Shown in pieces: positions 33,991-45,478 of a DNA stretch of 64,000 nt. Made by a program: the position numbers and the translations under genes. The stretch is taken from the NCBI GenBank assembly GCA_963771735.1, contig CAVYUN010000001.1, forward strand, positions 186,001 through 250,000. The letters run 5' to 3'. This DNA comes from 66-474 sp963771735. GTDB lineage: Bacteria > Pseudomonadota > Gammaproteobacteria > Xanthomonadales > Rhodanobacteraceae. The stretch's first letter is position 1, and each line of letters starts with the position of its first letter. The notes beneath the pieces are model-generated. The model saw nothing but the letters and a program-made list of their open reading frames with translations. It searched no databases and was not told the origin of the DNA.

Positions 33991-36384
33991 TCACTCCACC
34001 AGACCCACCTTGAGCGTGCGCGAATCCCCACGGCCGTGATCGTCGACCACCTGGACACGATAGGTGCCGGATTGCGGCGGCCGCCAATCCAGCGGCTGAT
34101 CGGGTGAAGTGCGACCGACGTATGCATCATCGACGAACCAGTATTGCGAATGCACGTCGGCATCGTCCGTGGCCGTGAACGCAATGCGATTGCCATCGGG
34201 CCGGTCAAGGCGCAACGCGTAGGTGCTGTCGCGCAGCGGTGACGTGATACCCGGGGGATCGCCATCCGGGATACCCGCGTTCGCGCAATCCGGGTTGCGT
34301 GGTGGCGGTTTGATCGGCATGCCGGCCCTGGCGAAAACCGATGCCAGGTCCGATGGCCAGTACTGGAAAATTTCGACACGCGTGTGTTTGCCCGCATAAG
34401 GCGGACATGCCGGCTGGCCGGTCGCATCGTCGATCACGACGGGCCGATAGACGTTGCCAACCTTGATCGGCGACACGCCCGGGATGAACCATGTCCAGCC
34501 CTGCTCGGGACACCAGCGGCCGGGCAGCATGCCGGTGGCCAGGCAGATGCGCACGCGCTTGAGCGGCTTCGGCGGCACCCGGGGCGGCGCGCGCAAGTCC
34601 GGATTCGCCGCACGCAACGCGTCGTAGACCCGGAAGAACAAAGGCGCGGCCGCGTCGATACCCACGAATGCCGGGTTCGGTGTCGAATCGAAATTGCCGA
34701 CCCACACCACCAGCACGTAGGGCCCGAACCCGCCCGCGGTCCAAGCGTCGTGGAAGGCCCAGGACGTGCCGGTTTTCCAGAATACCGGCAGGCCGGTCGG
34801 TCGGGTTCCGAATGCGGCGTCGGGACGGGGGTTCTGCTCCAGCATGCCGGTGACCATGAAGCTGGCCGCCGCGCTCAACAGTCGCTTGCCCGGCACCCGC
34901 GAGGCATCCTTGCGCAGCCTCAGCGGTCGCAGCACGCCGCCATTGGCCAGCAACGCATACATCCGCGCCAAGTCCTGCATCGTGACGTCGCCGCCACCCA
35001 GCACCAACGCCAGTCCGTAATGCTGCTCGCTGGCAAGTTGCTGCACGCCCGCTTCCTGCAGGAAGCCGTACAGGTCGGGGGCGTGCAATTGCGAATCCAC
35101 CCACACGGCCGGGATGTTGCGACTGCGGATCAGGGCTTGCGTCGCGGTCACCGGGCCGAGGAAACGCCCGTCGAAGTTCTCCGGCGTGTAGGGACCGAAC
35201 GATGTCGGCACGTCGCGCAACACGGTTGCCGGCGTCAGCACGCCCTGGTCGAGGCCGCGTCCATAAATGAAAGGCTTCAATGTCGAGCCGGGCGAGCGCC
35301 GCGCGAGGGTGCCATTGACCTGGCCCGAAATCGCGCGGTCGAAGTAATCGACCGAACCCACCATGGCCTTGATGCCCATGTCGCGGGTATCGACCAGGAT
35401 CGCCGCGGCATTGCGGATGCCGACGCCCTGGTTGAGACGCACGTAGTCGCGCACCTGGCGTTCCAGCAGATGCTGCAAGCCGAGATCGATGGTCGTGTCC
35501 ACGCGCGCCGGCAGTACCCGGCCGTCGGCATTCGCATTCGCGATCAACTGGTCGACCGCATGCGGAGCCTCGAACGGCAGCCGTGCCGGATTGCGCAACG
35601 CCAGCGGCATCGCGAACAGCGCTTGCCATTGGCGATCCCGTGGATGCTTGCGCAGCCAATGCCGGTAGAGCCGGTCGCGTGCCGCGGCAAGCCGTGGCGC
35701 GATCACCGAGCCGGCCTTGCCGCCGCGCACATCCAACCGTCGCGATGGATTCTGCGGGATCACGGCCAGCGTCAGCGCTTCGGGCAGATTCAAGTCGCGC
35801 GCGGGCGTGTCGAAATACACGAGGCTGGCCGCGCCGACGCCGACCACATTGCCACCGTAGGGCGCGTCGTTGAGGTACGCCGTCAGGATCTGCTTCTTCG
35901 AATAGAACAATTCCAGGCGCACGGCCAGCACGATCTGGTGCAGTTTCCCGAGCGGCGTGCGCGTATCGAGGTGGTACAACAACCGCGCGAGCTGCATCGT
36001 GATCGTCGAACCGCCCTGCGGGTGGCCGTGGCGCACGTAGGTCACCCATGCGCCCCGCACGAGGCCCCAGGGATTGAAACCCGGATGCCACCAGTACCAG
36101 CGGTCTTCGTGCATCAGCACCGCGTCGACGAGTTTCGGGGAAATGTCCCGGTATCGCACCCACAACCGATACTGGCCGTCACTGGCCAGGGTCAGGCGCA
36201 ACAAGTGTCCGGCATCGTCGTAAACGGCGGTCGATTGCGGAAACGCATCGCGCAGCGGCGGATGCGGCCACAACCGGCAGCCGACCAGCACGGCAAGAAC
36301 CAGCGCGAATCCGGCCAGCCAGTTCTGCCAGCGGCGCAGCCAGCGCACTACTGCTCTACCGAATCGCTGCGACCTGCCTGCCAC
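33991..36384 (-). CDS. pbpC: Penicillin-binding protein 1C
   Basis: 797-residue bifunctional peptidoglycan synthase with one N-terminal membrane helix (about 22-40). The glycosyltransferase domain has HEDRWYWWHPGFNPWG and GGSTITMQLARLL. The transpeptidase has SPGSTLKPF (SxxK), SRN and KTGTS, all catalytic residues present. A C-terminal PBP1C-specific domain starts near residue 690. It begins ten bases after the alpha-2-macroglobulin gene, the same pairing as yfhM-pbpC in E. coli, where the macroglobulin is thought to protect the envelope when PBP1C repairs it. Confidence 0.94.
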   Translation of the reverse strand: MAGRSQRFGRAVVRWLRRWQNWLAGFALVLAVLVGCRLWPHPPLRDAFPQSTAVYDDAGHLLRLTLASDGQYRLWVRYRDISPKLVDAVLMHEDRWYWWHPGFNPWGLVRGAWVTYVRHGHPQGGSTITMQLARLLYHLDTRTPLGKLHQIVLAVRLELFYSKKQILTAYLNDAPYGGNVVGVGAASLVYFDTPARDLNLPEALTLAVIPQNPSRRLDVRGGKAGSVIAPRLAAARDRLYRHWLRKHPRDRQWQALFAMPLALRNPARLPFEAPHAVDQLIANANADGRVLPARVDTTIDLGLQHLLERQVRDYVRLNQGVGIRNAAAILVDTRDMGIKAMVGSVDYFDRAISGQVNGTLARRSPGSTLKPFIYGRGLDQGVLTPATVLRDVPTSFGPYTPENFDGRFLGPVTATQALIRSRNIPAVWVDSQLHAPDLYGFLQEAGVQQLASEQHYGLALVLGGGDVTMQDLARMYALLANGGVLRPLRLRKDASRVPGKRLLSAAASFMVTGMLEQNPRPDAAFGTRPTGLPVFWKTGTSWAFHDAWTAGGFGPYVLVVWVGNFDSTPNPAFVGIDAAAPLFFRVYDALRAANPDLRAPPRVPPKPLKRVRICLATGMLPGRWCPEQGWTWFIPGVSPIKVGNVYRPVVIDDATGQPACPPYAGKHTRVEIFQYWPSDLASVFARAGMPIKPPPRNPDCANAGIPDGDPPGITSPLRDSTYALRLDRPDGNRIAFTATDDADVHSQYWFVDDAYVGRTSPDQPLDWRPPQSGTYRVQVVDDHGRGDSRTLKVGLVE

Positions 36385-36394
36385 CGCGATTCAC

Positions 36395-39300
36395 TCACCG
36401 AGACGGAGCGATGACCGTGAGCGTTCCCTGTCCGGGAGCCTCGGCCTGGACCCTGGGGCGATACATGGCGGCAGCATATGCAGGCGGAATCCGGAAGTTG
36501 CCCGCACTGGTTGCGCGGATCTTGTAGGTGAACTCGCGCACGTTCGGCGTAGCGGTACCGTAGATCACTACCCGGTCCTCGCGGATGTCGGCGAAATCGG
36601 GCCGCCATGTGGAACTGTCCAGCCCGACCGGCAAGTTCCACGATGCCTGCGAACCGTTGCCATCCTGACTCTCACTCGCGCTGCCCGCGCCGGCCGGCGG
36701 CGGCGCGCGCAGGACCGCGTCGAATCCGCCCGGCAGCAGATCCACGATCGCGACGTTGTCCACGTCGGCGTCGCCGATCGCGCGGATCTTCAAGTGCACC
36801 TCGATTTCCTGGCCCAGCTTGATCTTGCCGAGCGGCTTGCCCTGGCCGTCGGTGTAGTCCCGCACGATTTCCAGTCCATCCCTGACGGCTTGCGTGGGCG
36901 GGTTGCGGTCGTAGCCGCTCTGCGTGACCACGCTCCAGGCGTTCTGGTTGCTCTGGTTGAGGAAACGCAGCTTGGCCGTCCCGGCACTCCAGCCGTCCGC
37001 CTGCAGCAGGTTGCCCGTGACCTTGCCGATCGAAGCGGCAGCACCCTTGCCGCCAAGTGCCTGGATGGACATCTTGTCCAGCCCCCTGGCGTTCGTGCCG
37101 GCGTAGGTATCCAGCGCCAGCAACATCATGGCCGACGACAAGGTATTGTAATCATCGTGCTCGATCGGCCAGGCGAGGTTCTCGAATACTCGTGGAGGCA
37201 AGGCCTTGGCACGTTGCGGGAATTGCTTGGCGAGCACGTACAGCACACTGGCATCGCGCACCGCCGGCCCGTAGTAATCCACGAAGTCGAACGTATCCGC
37301 ATCGGCCTGGCACGTTCCAGGACGTTGAGCGGGCCGGCGATCAACTTGTCGGCTTCGCCATCCTGCTGCAGCAGCTTGTACGACGCCGCCAGCCATGCGG
37401 CGGCCAGATCATCCTTCCATTGTTTCGGATACAGATCGTCGAGATGTTTCTGCACCGAAGCGATGTCGTTGGTGGTGACGTTGCCCTGCACGGTCAGCAG
37501 ATAGATGGCATAGGCGCGCTCGCGCAGCCCGGGCAGCGAAGTCAGGCTGTCGTCCGCCGCAAGCTGGCGGAGATACGCATTGCCCGAGTCGATCATGCCC
37601 TGCGGCACCGAAACCCCGCGGCTGCGCGCTTCCAGCAGGAAGTTCATCGCGTAGTCCGAGATGAACGGCAGCGATGTCGGTGTCGCTGCCCACAGCCCGA
37701 AACCGCCCTGATCGTTCTGCCGCGTTTGCAGGGTCGCAAGGAAATGCGTCAGCGCTTCGGCATTGCCGATGGGCTTTTCGTCGAAAGCCGGTTTCAGCGC
37801 CGGAACGAAAGCCTGTGCGGCCGGCCAGTCGGCGACCAGCAGGCGCGGCATCGCCGAACTGATGATCTGCTCGGTGCAGTAGTTCGGGTAGTTGATCAGG
37901 TAACTGGTGAGGCCACGCGCCAGCACGATCGGCGACGACGACATCACCGCATTGCGCCTGGCATAAGGCGCGTACAGATTGCGCAGCTTGTCGAAATCGA
38001 AACGGCTGCCCGGCGCCACCCGGTCGGTGTCGATGCTGACGCGGTAGGCGGTGTCGGGGCGCACCGAAACGTCAGTGGCCTGCCTGGCCGAGTGCGTGCC
38101 GAAGCTCGCGGTGAAACCGAGGTCCGCAGAACCCAGCGTGTCGGTCGCCTTGACCCGGAACGCCAGCTCGCCTTCCTTCATCGATGCCAGGCTGACCGAC
38201 TGCGTGGCCGGTCCGAGCACCTGCAGGCCGGGACTCGTTTTCAGGGTCACAGCAACCGGTACGGCCCGCTTGCCGATGTCCGTGAGGTTGTTGGCCACGC
38301 CCACGCTGATGACCGCTTCGTCGCCCGGCGCCAGTGTGGTGGGCGCGTTGGGTGACAGCACGAAATCGCCGCGTACCGTGGTGCTGCCCTGCCAGGTGCC
38401 GATGCGGTCGGGCGATACCGCCACCGCCATCACCTTCAGCGTGCCGTTGAAATCGTCGGGCACGGTGTAGCTGAAGTCCTTTTCGCCATCGACATCGACG
38501 ATACCCGACCAGTAGGCCACGGGCGCTTTTTCCTTGCGCCGGAATGGATTCAACTGGCGCGCGATCGCGGCATTGGCGTCGCCGCCCGGCGCCGACGCGG
38601 CCGCCATCAGCTTCTCGAAATCCGGCAGGATCAGGTCGAGGATCTGCGCGGTGGAAACGCCGAGCATGCGTTTGCGGAAGAACCAGTCGAGCGGGTCTTC
38701 GAACTTGTAACGCGCGACCTGCAGGATGCCCTCGTTGACCGCGAACAGCACCACCTTGGCTGGTTCGGCGGCATGCAACTTGAAGGTGACGGTGTCGCCC
38801 GGCTTCACCAGCGCGGGCGCGTCCACGCTCAATGCGTCGCGATGTCCGTCCATGCTCATCCGGAACGGCGCCACGCCATAGCTGAGCGGACTCATGAAAA
38901 TCGCGTCGGACGACGGATCGCGCACGAACTGCACGTCCACGTAACCGTTGCCCGTGAAATCCCTTGGGATAGTGATGCTCTGTACCGAACTGGTGGTGTC
39001 GGCATGGAACCAGGCGTGCGCGTAGACCTTGTCGCGCTCGATCGTGATCAGGCCGCTGCCCGTGTACGGCGCGTGGATCGAAACATGGATGGTGTCGCCG
39101 GGTTCGTAGGTCTTCTTGTCCAGTGACAATTGCAACTCGGCGTTGCGTTCCAGCGATCGCGAAACGTTGGCCGCGCCCGCCACCGAATACTCGATGCGAT
39201 TCACTTCCTTGCCGTCGGCGCCCAGGATGCGCAACGCGAAATTGCCCGGGCTTGCCGGTGGCAAGGGTGATGTCCCCGCCGCCCGCGGGGATCGCGAGCG

Positions 39301-42300
39301 GGTGCGATTCGACCGGAATCTCCTTCAAGCGCGATTCGTACTTGTAAACGCCCGATGGCTCCTTCGTCAGCACCGAGACGTATTTGCGATCGACCAGCTG
39401 CGCGGTGAGGCCGGAAAGCTTGATCGACTTCGCCTCCGGATCGATCGCGACCAGCCGCACCTTGCGCACCGCGTCGCGGGTGATGTAATCGAGATCGTCG
39501 TCGCTCTTGTAACCGACCAGCCAGTCGTCGTTGGATACCAGCGATTCCGCCGCCGCCGCGACGCCGCGGCCGCCGCCGGCCTCGTGCACCGTGGCCAGGA
39601 AATACAGCTTGTAGGTCGCGTCGGCGTACTTCCCGAGATCCAGCGGAAACTCGGCGTGGCCCTTGGCATCGGTTTGCTGGTCCTGCAAATCCTGCTGGTA
39701 GCCCTGCTTGGCGCGGCGCGAGTCGTAAAAATGCCAACCGGCCCAGCCCCTGAATTCGGGGAACGCGGGTTCCAGCGTGATCGATGCCGATACGCGCCGG
39801 TCGGTGGCGGGCGTACCGAACAGGTTCATCGCATCGACTTCGCCCTTCAGTTGCGCGGGCTTCACCCAGCCTTCGGCAACGTGCGAAGACAACCCGGCAC
39901 GCACCTTCATGCGATCGGGCATGAACTCCTTCACCGCCACCGTGGTACCGCCGATCCGGTCGACGGCGCTGCCGTGACGGGTGATGAAGAGATTCACCGT
40001 CCAGGTACCGGTCGCGGCGGTTTCCGCAAGCGCGTAGGACAACTCGCCGAAACCGGTGCGATCCATCGTCAGCGGGATTTTCTTCACCAGATTGCCGCGC
40101 GGATCGATCACGTCGGCTTCCAGGGGGATGCCCGAGACGTCGCGCAGCCAGCTGGCCGCGCGCACGATCACGCCGACATGGAAAGTCTCGCCCGGGCGAT
40201 ACAGGCCCCGATCGGAAAACAGGTAACCGGAAAGCTTGCCGGGATTCACGGCGTTGGTTGCGCCGCCCACGTCGAAGCGCGAGTAGTCGAGCTGGCGGTC
40301 GCTGGCACCGATCGGCAGGAACGACATGTCGTTGCCCTGGGTGACCAGGTACATCACCGGGCGCTTGTCGTGATCGAATCCCTGGAAGCTCGGGAACGTC
40401 ACCATGCCATCCTCGCCGGTCGTGCGCGACAACAGCGTCTTGCCGTTGACCGCCACCACCGCGACCCTGGCATTCGCGACCGGCCGGCCGGTGTGGATCG
40501 ATTGCACGAACACGTCCTGGCTGCCGTCATCCGCCTTCTTCACCAGCATGCCGAGATCGGTCACCACGACCAGGCGGCTGTCGGTGGGCGCGCCGTACAT
40601 CGCACCGAAATCCTCACCGCTGCGCTGGCAGGCGTACAAGCCCGCGGTGCTGATCGAACCTGCCGGAGCGGGGCTCGCGGAAGTCGCGCCCGCAGGCTTC
40701 GCCAGTTCCTGCCGGGCTTCGTCGCAAGCGCGCGCCGCACGCGTAGCCTCGCGCCGTGCGGCTGCGGGATCGTAGCCCGACAGGTGCAGCCAGAACACTC
40801 CGCGCTTGCCGTCCGCGAGATACTTGCCGAGATCGACTCCGGAATATTCCGCCTTGGCAGGATCATCGCCGGGTACGATGCCGACTTCGACATGGCGCTC
40901 GACGATCTGGTTTTCGCTGAAGCCACCCTGCAGTTCGGGGTGGCTGAAATTGCCGTCATTGAGGCTGACCAGATGCTGCAACTGGTCGGGCAGCACGCGC
41001 CCGATCACCAGCTGGAAGCCCGGCAGGTTGCGCGACACCACCGAGATGCGCCGGCTGCCGCTCATCGAAAGCAGCGATCCCGAGCCGACGAACTTCAATA
41101 GCCGCGGATAATCCGGCACGGTGAACACGCGCGCCAGCGGCTTGCCCATGACGTAGCCGCCGAACGACTTCAAGCCCTTGTCGATGCGCACGTAGACGCG
41201 CTGGCCGGGCTGGGCGTGGAAAACGAAACTCTGCAGCGGCTGCCAGTCCCGCTCGGTCGGCGTGGACTGGAGGGGCAATTCGGCCGACTGCTGCAACACC
41301 GCTTCGCCGACTTCCGACACGTCCCACGGATATTGGCTGTCGTCGTTCGCGGCCGCGTTGCGCTGTCTGTGCTGGGGCAACACCCAGGCATGGATCGACC
41401 TGGCCACGTCCTGCGCACGCACCGCGCCGCTCAGGTTCACGACCAGCACCTGTTGCGGCTGATACTTGTCGTTGTCGACCAGCGTGGGTTTCAGGTCGTC
41501 GACTTTCAGGCTGTAAAGACCGGGAATCTTCACCTTGCCGTGCAGGGCATTCGGCGTGCCATCGCCGCCGAGTGAACTCGCGACGCCGCCATCGACGTCG
41601 ACGAGCAGCACGCCCGGATCCTGCGGCAGTGCCAATCGTCCCGAGCGGATCCATGCATGCAGCTTCTGCTTGTCGTAGGTGACCGTGAACTTGACCGGTG
41701 CGCCGGGTCGGCCGTATTTGTCGGCGATCGCGAGATGGATGCGCTTTTCAAGCTGCGCGGCATCGACCGGATAGTTGAAGTCGAGCTCCTGGATCACCTG
41801 CTTCGCATCGGCGTCCTGCGGGTTCTGATAGAACTCGCCCTTGTCCAGCGTGGCCGCGAACGCCACCGTGTCGAATTCGAAACCATTCTTCGCGACATGC
41901 ACCTGTGGCGCCAACAGGGTGTGCGCGTCGAAACGCACCGTGAAGTGCTGGCCGACCGGCCAGTCGGCCGCGGGCATGAATTGCAGGGTGTGGTCGTCAC
42001 CCCATTTCCATTCGCCCTTGAGCGCGGGGCTGATCGTGATGCCCCGGGCGATGGTGTTGCCCACGTTTTCGATCGGTGCCGCCGAACCCGAAAACGTCAC
42101 TACCAGCGGATGGACGACGGGTGTTTTCTGTTGTTGCCGGCTGTAGTCGGTAACGGCGGGCGCGGCAACCTCGAAGGTCATCCTTGGCGGATGCGGACGG
42201 TGCTGATACCACTGCCAGCCAAACCATGCGGCGGCGAGGAACGCCACCACCGCGATGAAGACGCCGGTCGACGTGCGTGGCCTGGCCGCCACGATCCGCA

Positions 42301-42421
42301 TCCAGCGCGGCGCGGTCCAGGTGAAGTCACCCAGCAATGGACGCAGCAGGAAGGCCAGCACACGACCGAGGCTGCGCAACATCCGCAACGGCAACATCGC
42401 CAGCCACCTCAAGAGATCCAT
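36395..42421 (-). CDS. yfhM: Bacterial alpha-2-macroglobulin, two frameshifts
   Basis: About 2000 residues over three frame segments. The N-terminus is a cytoplasmic basic stretch and one membrane helix (about residues 52-72) instead of the lipobox of E. coli YfhM. MG-type beta domains follow (ALSYGVAPF, GLYRPGETFHVGVI), then the thioester motif CTEQ in NYPNYCTEQIISS (bases 37867-37878) and a helical thioester domain; FENLAWPIEHDDYN and the C-terminal receptor-like part end it. The frame changes near 39253 (an extra base; ATGKPGQF versus SPGNFALRI) and near 37308-37312 (a lost base; LNVLERA to QADADTFDF). It traps proteases in the periplasm. Paired with pbpC. Confidence 0.88.
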
Positions 42422-42521
42422 TCCCCTTCCCCGCTCTTGATCGCACGCCCACGCTACCCGAGCACGGCGAGTTTAATCAAGGATCGTGGCCGCTACATGG
42501 CAATGCGCGGCAAGCCGTGTG

Positions 42522-43382
42522 TCAGCGGGCCGCCGCCAGGTCTTCTATCAGACCACGCAAGTCGGGATCGGCCGCGGCAAAGTGAAGTGTCGCGCGCACC
42601 ATGCCTTTCTTGTTGCCGCAATCGAAACGCGTGCCCTTGAAGCGGTGCGCGAGCACCGGCGTTTCGGCCAGCAATGCGGCAATCGCGTCGGTCAGCTGGA
42701 TTTCGCCACCGGCGCCGGGCGTGGTTTGCTCCAGCAGTTCGAAGATGCGCGAGGGCAACACATAACGGCCGACCACGGCAAGGTTGGATGGCGCCTGTTC
42801 GGGTTTGGGCTTCTCGACCATGTGCCGGATGCGATCGCCGTCAGGCTCGACATCGACGATGCCGTATTTGCCCGTATCCGCCCGCGGCACTTCCTCGACC
42901 GCAAGCACGCCGGCATGGACATCCGGCGCGGCCTCGGCCATCTGCCGCAAGACGCCCGGACCGCCGGGGTTCACGATCAGGTCGTCCGGCAGGATGACGC
43001 CGAACGGCTCGTCGCCGACCACCGCCCGTGCACACAACACCGCATGGCCCAGACCCAGCGCCTGCTCCTGGGTCACGTAGACGCAACGCACGTGCGACGG
43101 CAGCAGGCCCTGCACCATGGCCAGCAACTCATGCTTGCCCGCGCGTTCCAGCGTCTCTTCCAGTTCGTACGCGGAATCGAAATAGTCCGCGATCGAATGC
43201 TTGTAGCGGTTGGTGACGAATATCAGCGTATCGGCGCCGGCATCGACGGCCTCGTCCACGGCGTACTGGATCAACGGTCGATCCAGTACCGGCAACATCT
43301 CCTTGGCAACCACCTTGGTTGCCGGCAGGAAACGGGTTCCCAAGCCCGCGACCGGAAACACTACCTTGCGCAATCGCGTCAC
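42522..43382 (-). CDS. galU: UTP--glucose-1-phosphate uridylyltransferase
   Basis: 286 residues; makes UDP-glucose for LPS core, exopolysaccharide and trehalose. LRKVVFPVAGLGTRFLPATK, KEMLPVLDRPLIQYAVDEAV, TQEQALGLGHAVLCA, FGVILPDDLI and RFDCGNKKGMVRA are canonical. I chose GTG 43382, preceded by AAGGAA at good spacing; an ATG fourteen codons upstream gives non-conserved residues. It ends the minus-strand polysaccharide group, 191 bases after the WbpM-like gene. Confidence 0.93.
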   Translation of the reverse strand: MTRLRKVVFPVAGLGTRFLPATKVVAKEMLPVLDRPLIQYAVDEAVDAGADTLIFVTNRYKHSIADYFDSAYELEETLERAGKHELLAMVQGLLPSHVRCVYVTQEQALGLGHAVLCARAVVGDEPFGVILPDDLIVNPGGPGVLRQMAEAAPDVHAGVLAVEEVPRADTGKYGIVDVEPDGDRIRHMVEKPKPEQAPSNLAVVGRYVLPSRIFELLEQTTPGAGGEIQLTDAIAALLAETPVLAHRFKGTRFDCGNKKGMVRATLHFAAADPDLRGLIEDLAAAR

Positions 43383-43573
43383 GTCTTTTCCTTGATTGTT
43401 GGAATTCAAAGATAGCCTGTTCAAAGCTGCTGTTGGTGAAAATCACGCAACCAAGCTCTTGGCAATGGATGGCGGCTTTGCCGGCAGCTTTGATGGCCGT
43501 TCCGATGAGGGCGACTTGGGAGCCACGCTCGGCGGGTCGGTTCCAATGGCGACGACCATCGACGGACGCAGGG

Positions 43574-45478
43574 CTATGCCGCGCTGTCACCGCCGCGCTG
43601 GAATGCCAGCACGTCCGCACCCTGGCCGGGATCACCCATCTCCCACTGGAAGCCCGGCAACAACGCGCCCACGCAATGACGCAGCGTTTCCTCGTCGAAC
43701 TTCTCCACGGCCTCGGCGGCCCGCGCGACTTGTGCCGTGACCATCGCTGCCGATTGCCGGCGGGGCGCGGCCTCGAAAATCTTTGGATGCGAAGTGCTGT
43801 GATAGTTCTCGAGCGGATGAAACAACTCCTCGAACAGCTTTTCACCGGGACGCAAGCCGGTGTAGAGGATGGAAATGTCCCGCCCGGGCTGCTTGCCAGC
43901 CAGGCGGATCATCTGCTCGGCGAGATCGCGGATCCGTATCGGCTCACCCATGTCCAACGCGAAGGTTTCGCCGCCCTTGCCCATCGCCATCGCCTGGAGA
44001 ATGAGCTGGCAGGCTTCCGGAATGGTCATGAAGTAGCGCGATATTTCCGGATGCGTCACGGTGACGGGGCCGCCCTCGGCGATCTGCCGGCGGAACAGCG
44101 GCACCACGGAGCCTGCCGAGTCCAGCACGTTGCCGAACCTCACCGTGACGAACCGCGTGCCACGGCCTTCCGGGAAGCCTTGGCAAATGATCTCCGCGAT
44201 GCGCTTGCAGGCGCCCATCACGCTGGTCGGGTTGACCGCCTTGTCCGTCGAGATCAGCACGAAACTCTCTACGTCATGCTGCACAGCCTGTTGCGCGACG
44301 GTGCGGGTCGTCAGCGCATTGTTGCGGAATGCCTCGCGCAACTGGTATTGCAGCAATGGCACGTGCTTGTAGGCCGCCGCATGGAACACACGCTGCGGCC
44401 TCGCCAATGCGAAAGCGTTGGCGCAGGCCGCAGCATCGCCACAATCGCCTATCAGGCAACGCAGCAGCAACTCGGGATAGTGGGCGCGCAATTCCTGTTC
44501 GATCCGGTAGAGGTTGTACTCGGACAATTCGAGGATGGTCAGTTCCGACGCACCGAGCCTTGCGATCTGCCGGGACAGCTCCGAGCCGATGGAACCACCA
44601 CCACCGGTGACCAGCACGCGCTGACCGGTGAGACTGCGGCGTATCGCGTTCCATTCAAGTTTCACCGGATCACGGCCGAGCAGGTCCTCGATCGCGACCT
44701 CCTTCAGTTCGTTGAATTGCGCGCGACCGGAAACCACTTCGTCGAGACGCGGCACGGTGCGGAACGGCAAGCCAGTCGCCTCGCACAACCCGACAACCCG
44801 GCGCATCTGATCCTTGTCGGCCGAAGGCATGGCGATCAACAACATCTCGGCACCGACCCGACGCGCAAGTTCCGCCAGCCTGTCTATGCCGCCGAGCACC
44901 GGCACCCCCTGCAGGCGTGAACCACGCAGCGCCGCATCGTCGTCGATGAATCCCGCCGGGACATAGCGGGCGTCGCGACGCAGGTCGCGCACCAATGCCT
45001 CGCCGGCACGGCCTGCGCCGATGACCAGCACGCGTTGACTGTGCCGGGCATGGAAAATATCGAGTTGGCTGTCCTTCCAGTAGCGATAGGCCAGCCGCGG
45101 TACCCCGAGGAACATCGCCAGCAACACGGGGTAGATCAGCAACACCGATCGCGAAATTCCGTAGACCCGGTTGTACAGGAACAACGCGATATAGATGACC
45201 ACCGCCCCGGCGACCACGGCGCGCGCGATGTTCCACAGATCCGGAACGCTGGCGAAGCGCCACAAACCCTTGTAAAGGCCCGTCCAGTAGAACATCGCTG
45301 CCTGCACGCCGAGCACGATCAGCGTTTCCCAGCTCAACAGGTCGAGCTTCTGGCCATAGGGCAGCATTGCGTAGCGCAGCGTATTGGCCAGCCACCATGC
45401 AAGCAGCGTCACCGCGAGGTCGTGGATCACCACGGCTGTGCGCGGGTGAATCCTGCCTATCACGTCACGCAAGTTCAT
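43574..45478 (-). CDS. WbpM/CapD-type nucleotide-sugar 4,6-dehydratase, membrane-bound
   Basis: 634 residues. Four N-terminal transmembrane helices (about 15-140) are followed by a CoA-binding-like domain (RVLVIGAGRAGEALVRDLRR) and an SDR dehydratase (RVLVTGGGGSIGSELSRQIA, HAAAYKHVPL, STDKAVNPTSVMGACKRIAE, RFGNVLDSAGSVVPLF). The catalytic Tyr is replaced by Met in the TDKAVNPTxxMGxxKR motif, as normal for WbpM-type enzymes. They make UDP-4-keto-6-deoxy sugars for O-antigen. ATG 45478 lies inside the end of the WbpL-like gene by 14 bases. Confidence 0.9.
   Translation of the reverse strand: MNLRDVIGRIHPRTAVVIHDLAVTLLAWWLANTLRYAMLPYGQKLDLLSWETLIVLGVQAAMFYWTGLYKGLWRFASVPDLWNIARAVVAGAVVIYIALFLYNRVYGISRSVLLIYPVLLAMFLGVPRLAYRYWKDSQLDIFHARHSQRVLVIGAGRAGEALVRDLRRDARYVPAGFIDDDAALRGSRLQGVPVLGGIDRLAELARRVGAEMLLIAMPSADKDQMRRVVGLCEATGLPFRTVPRLDEVVSGRAQFNELKEVAIEDLLGRDPVKLEWNAIRRSLTGQRVLVTGGGGSIGSELSRQIARLGASELTILELSEYNLYRIEQELRAHYPELLLRCLIGDCGDAAACANAFALARPQRVFHAAAYKHVPLLQYQLREAFRNNALTTRTVAQQAVQHDVESFVLISTDKAVNPTSVMGACKRIAEIICQGFPEGRGTRFVTVRFGNVLDSAGSVVPLFRRQIAEGGPVTVTHPEISRYFMTIPEACQLILQAMAMGKGGETFALDMGEPIRIRDLAEQMIRLAGKQPGRDISILYTGLRPGEKLFEELFHPLENYHSTSHPKIFEAAPRRQSAAMVTAQVARAAEAVEKFDEETLRHCVGALLPGFQWEMGDPGQGADVLAFQRGGDSAA

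Noticed and set aside
34384..36414. 676-residue plus-strand open frame opposite pbpC
   Set aside because: Same shadow effect; PBP1C on the minus strand has all catalytic motifs.
36395..39264. Programmed frameshifting in the alpha-2-macroglobulin gene
   Set aside because: No slippery heptamer or conserved stimulator seen, the two breaks go in opposite directions, and similar indels occur in unrelated genes of the window.
39116..41101. 661-residue plus-strand open frame opposite the alpha-2-macroglobulin gene
   Set aside because: Low-complexity His/Gln/Arg-rich translation without family resemblance; shadow of the minus-strand gene.
43386..43573. Small gene between galU and the WbpM-like gene
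   Set aside because: Open stretches there lack a start with a ribosome-binding site and show no recognisable protein motif.
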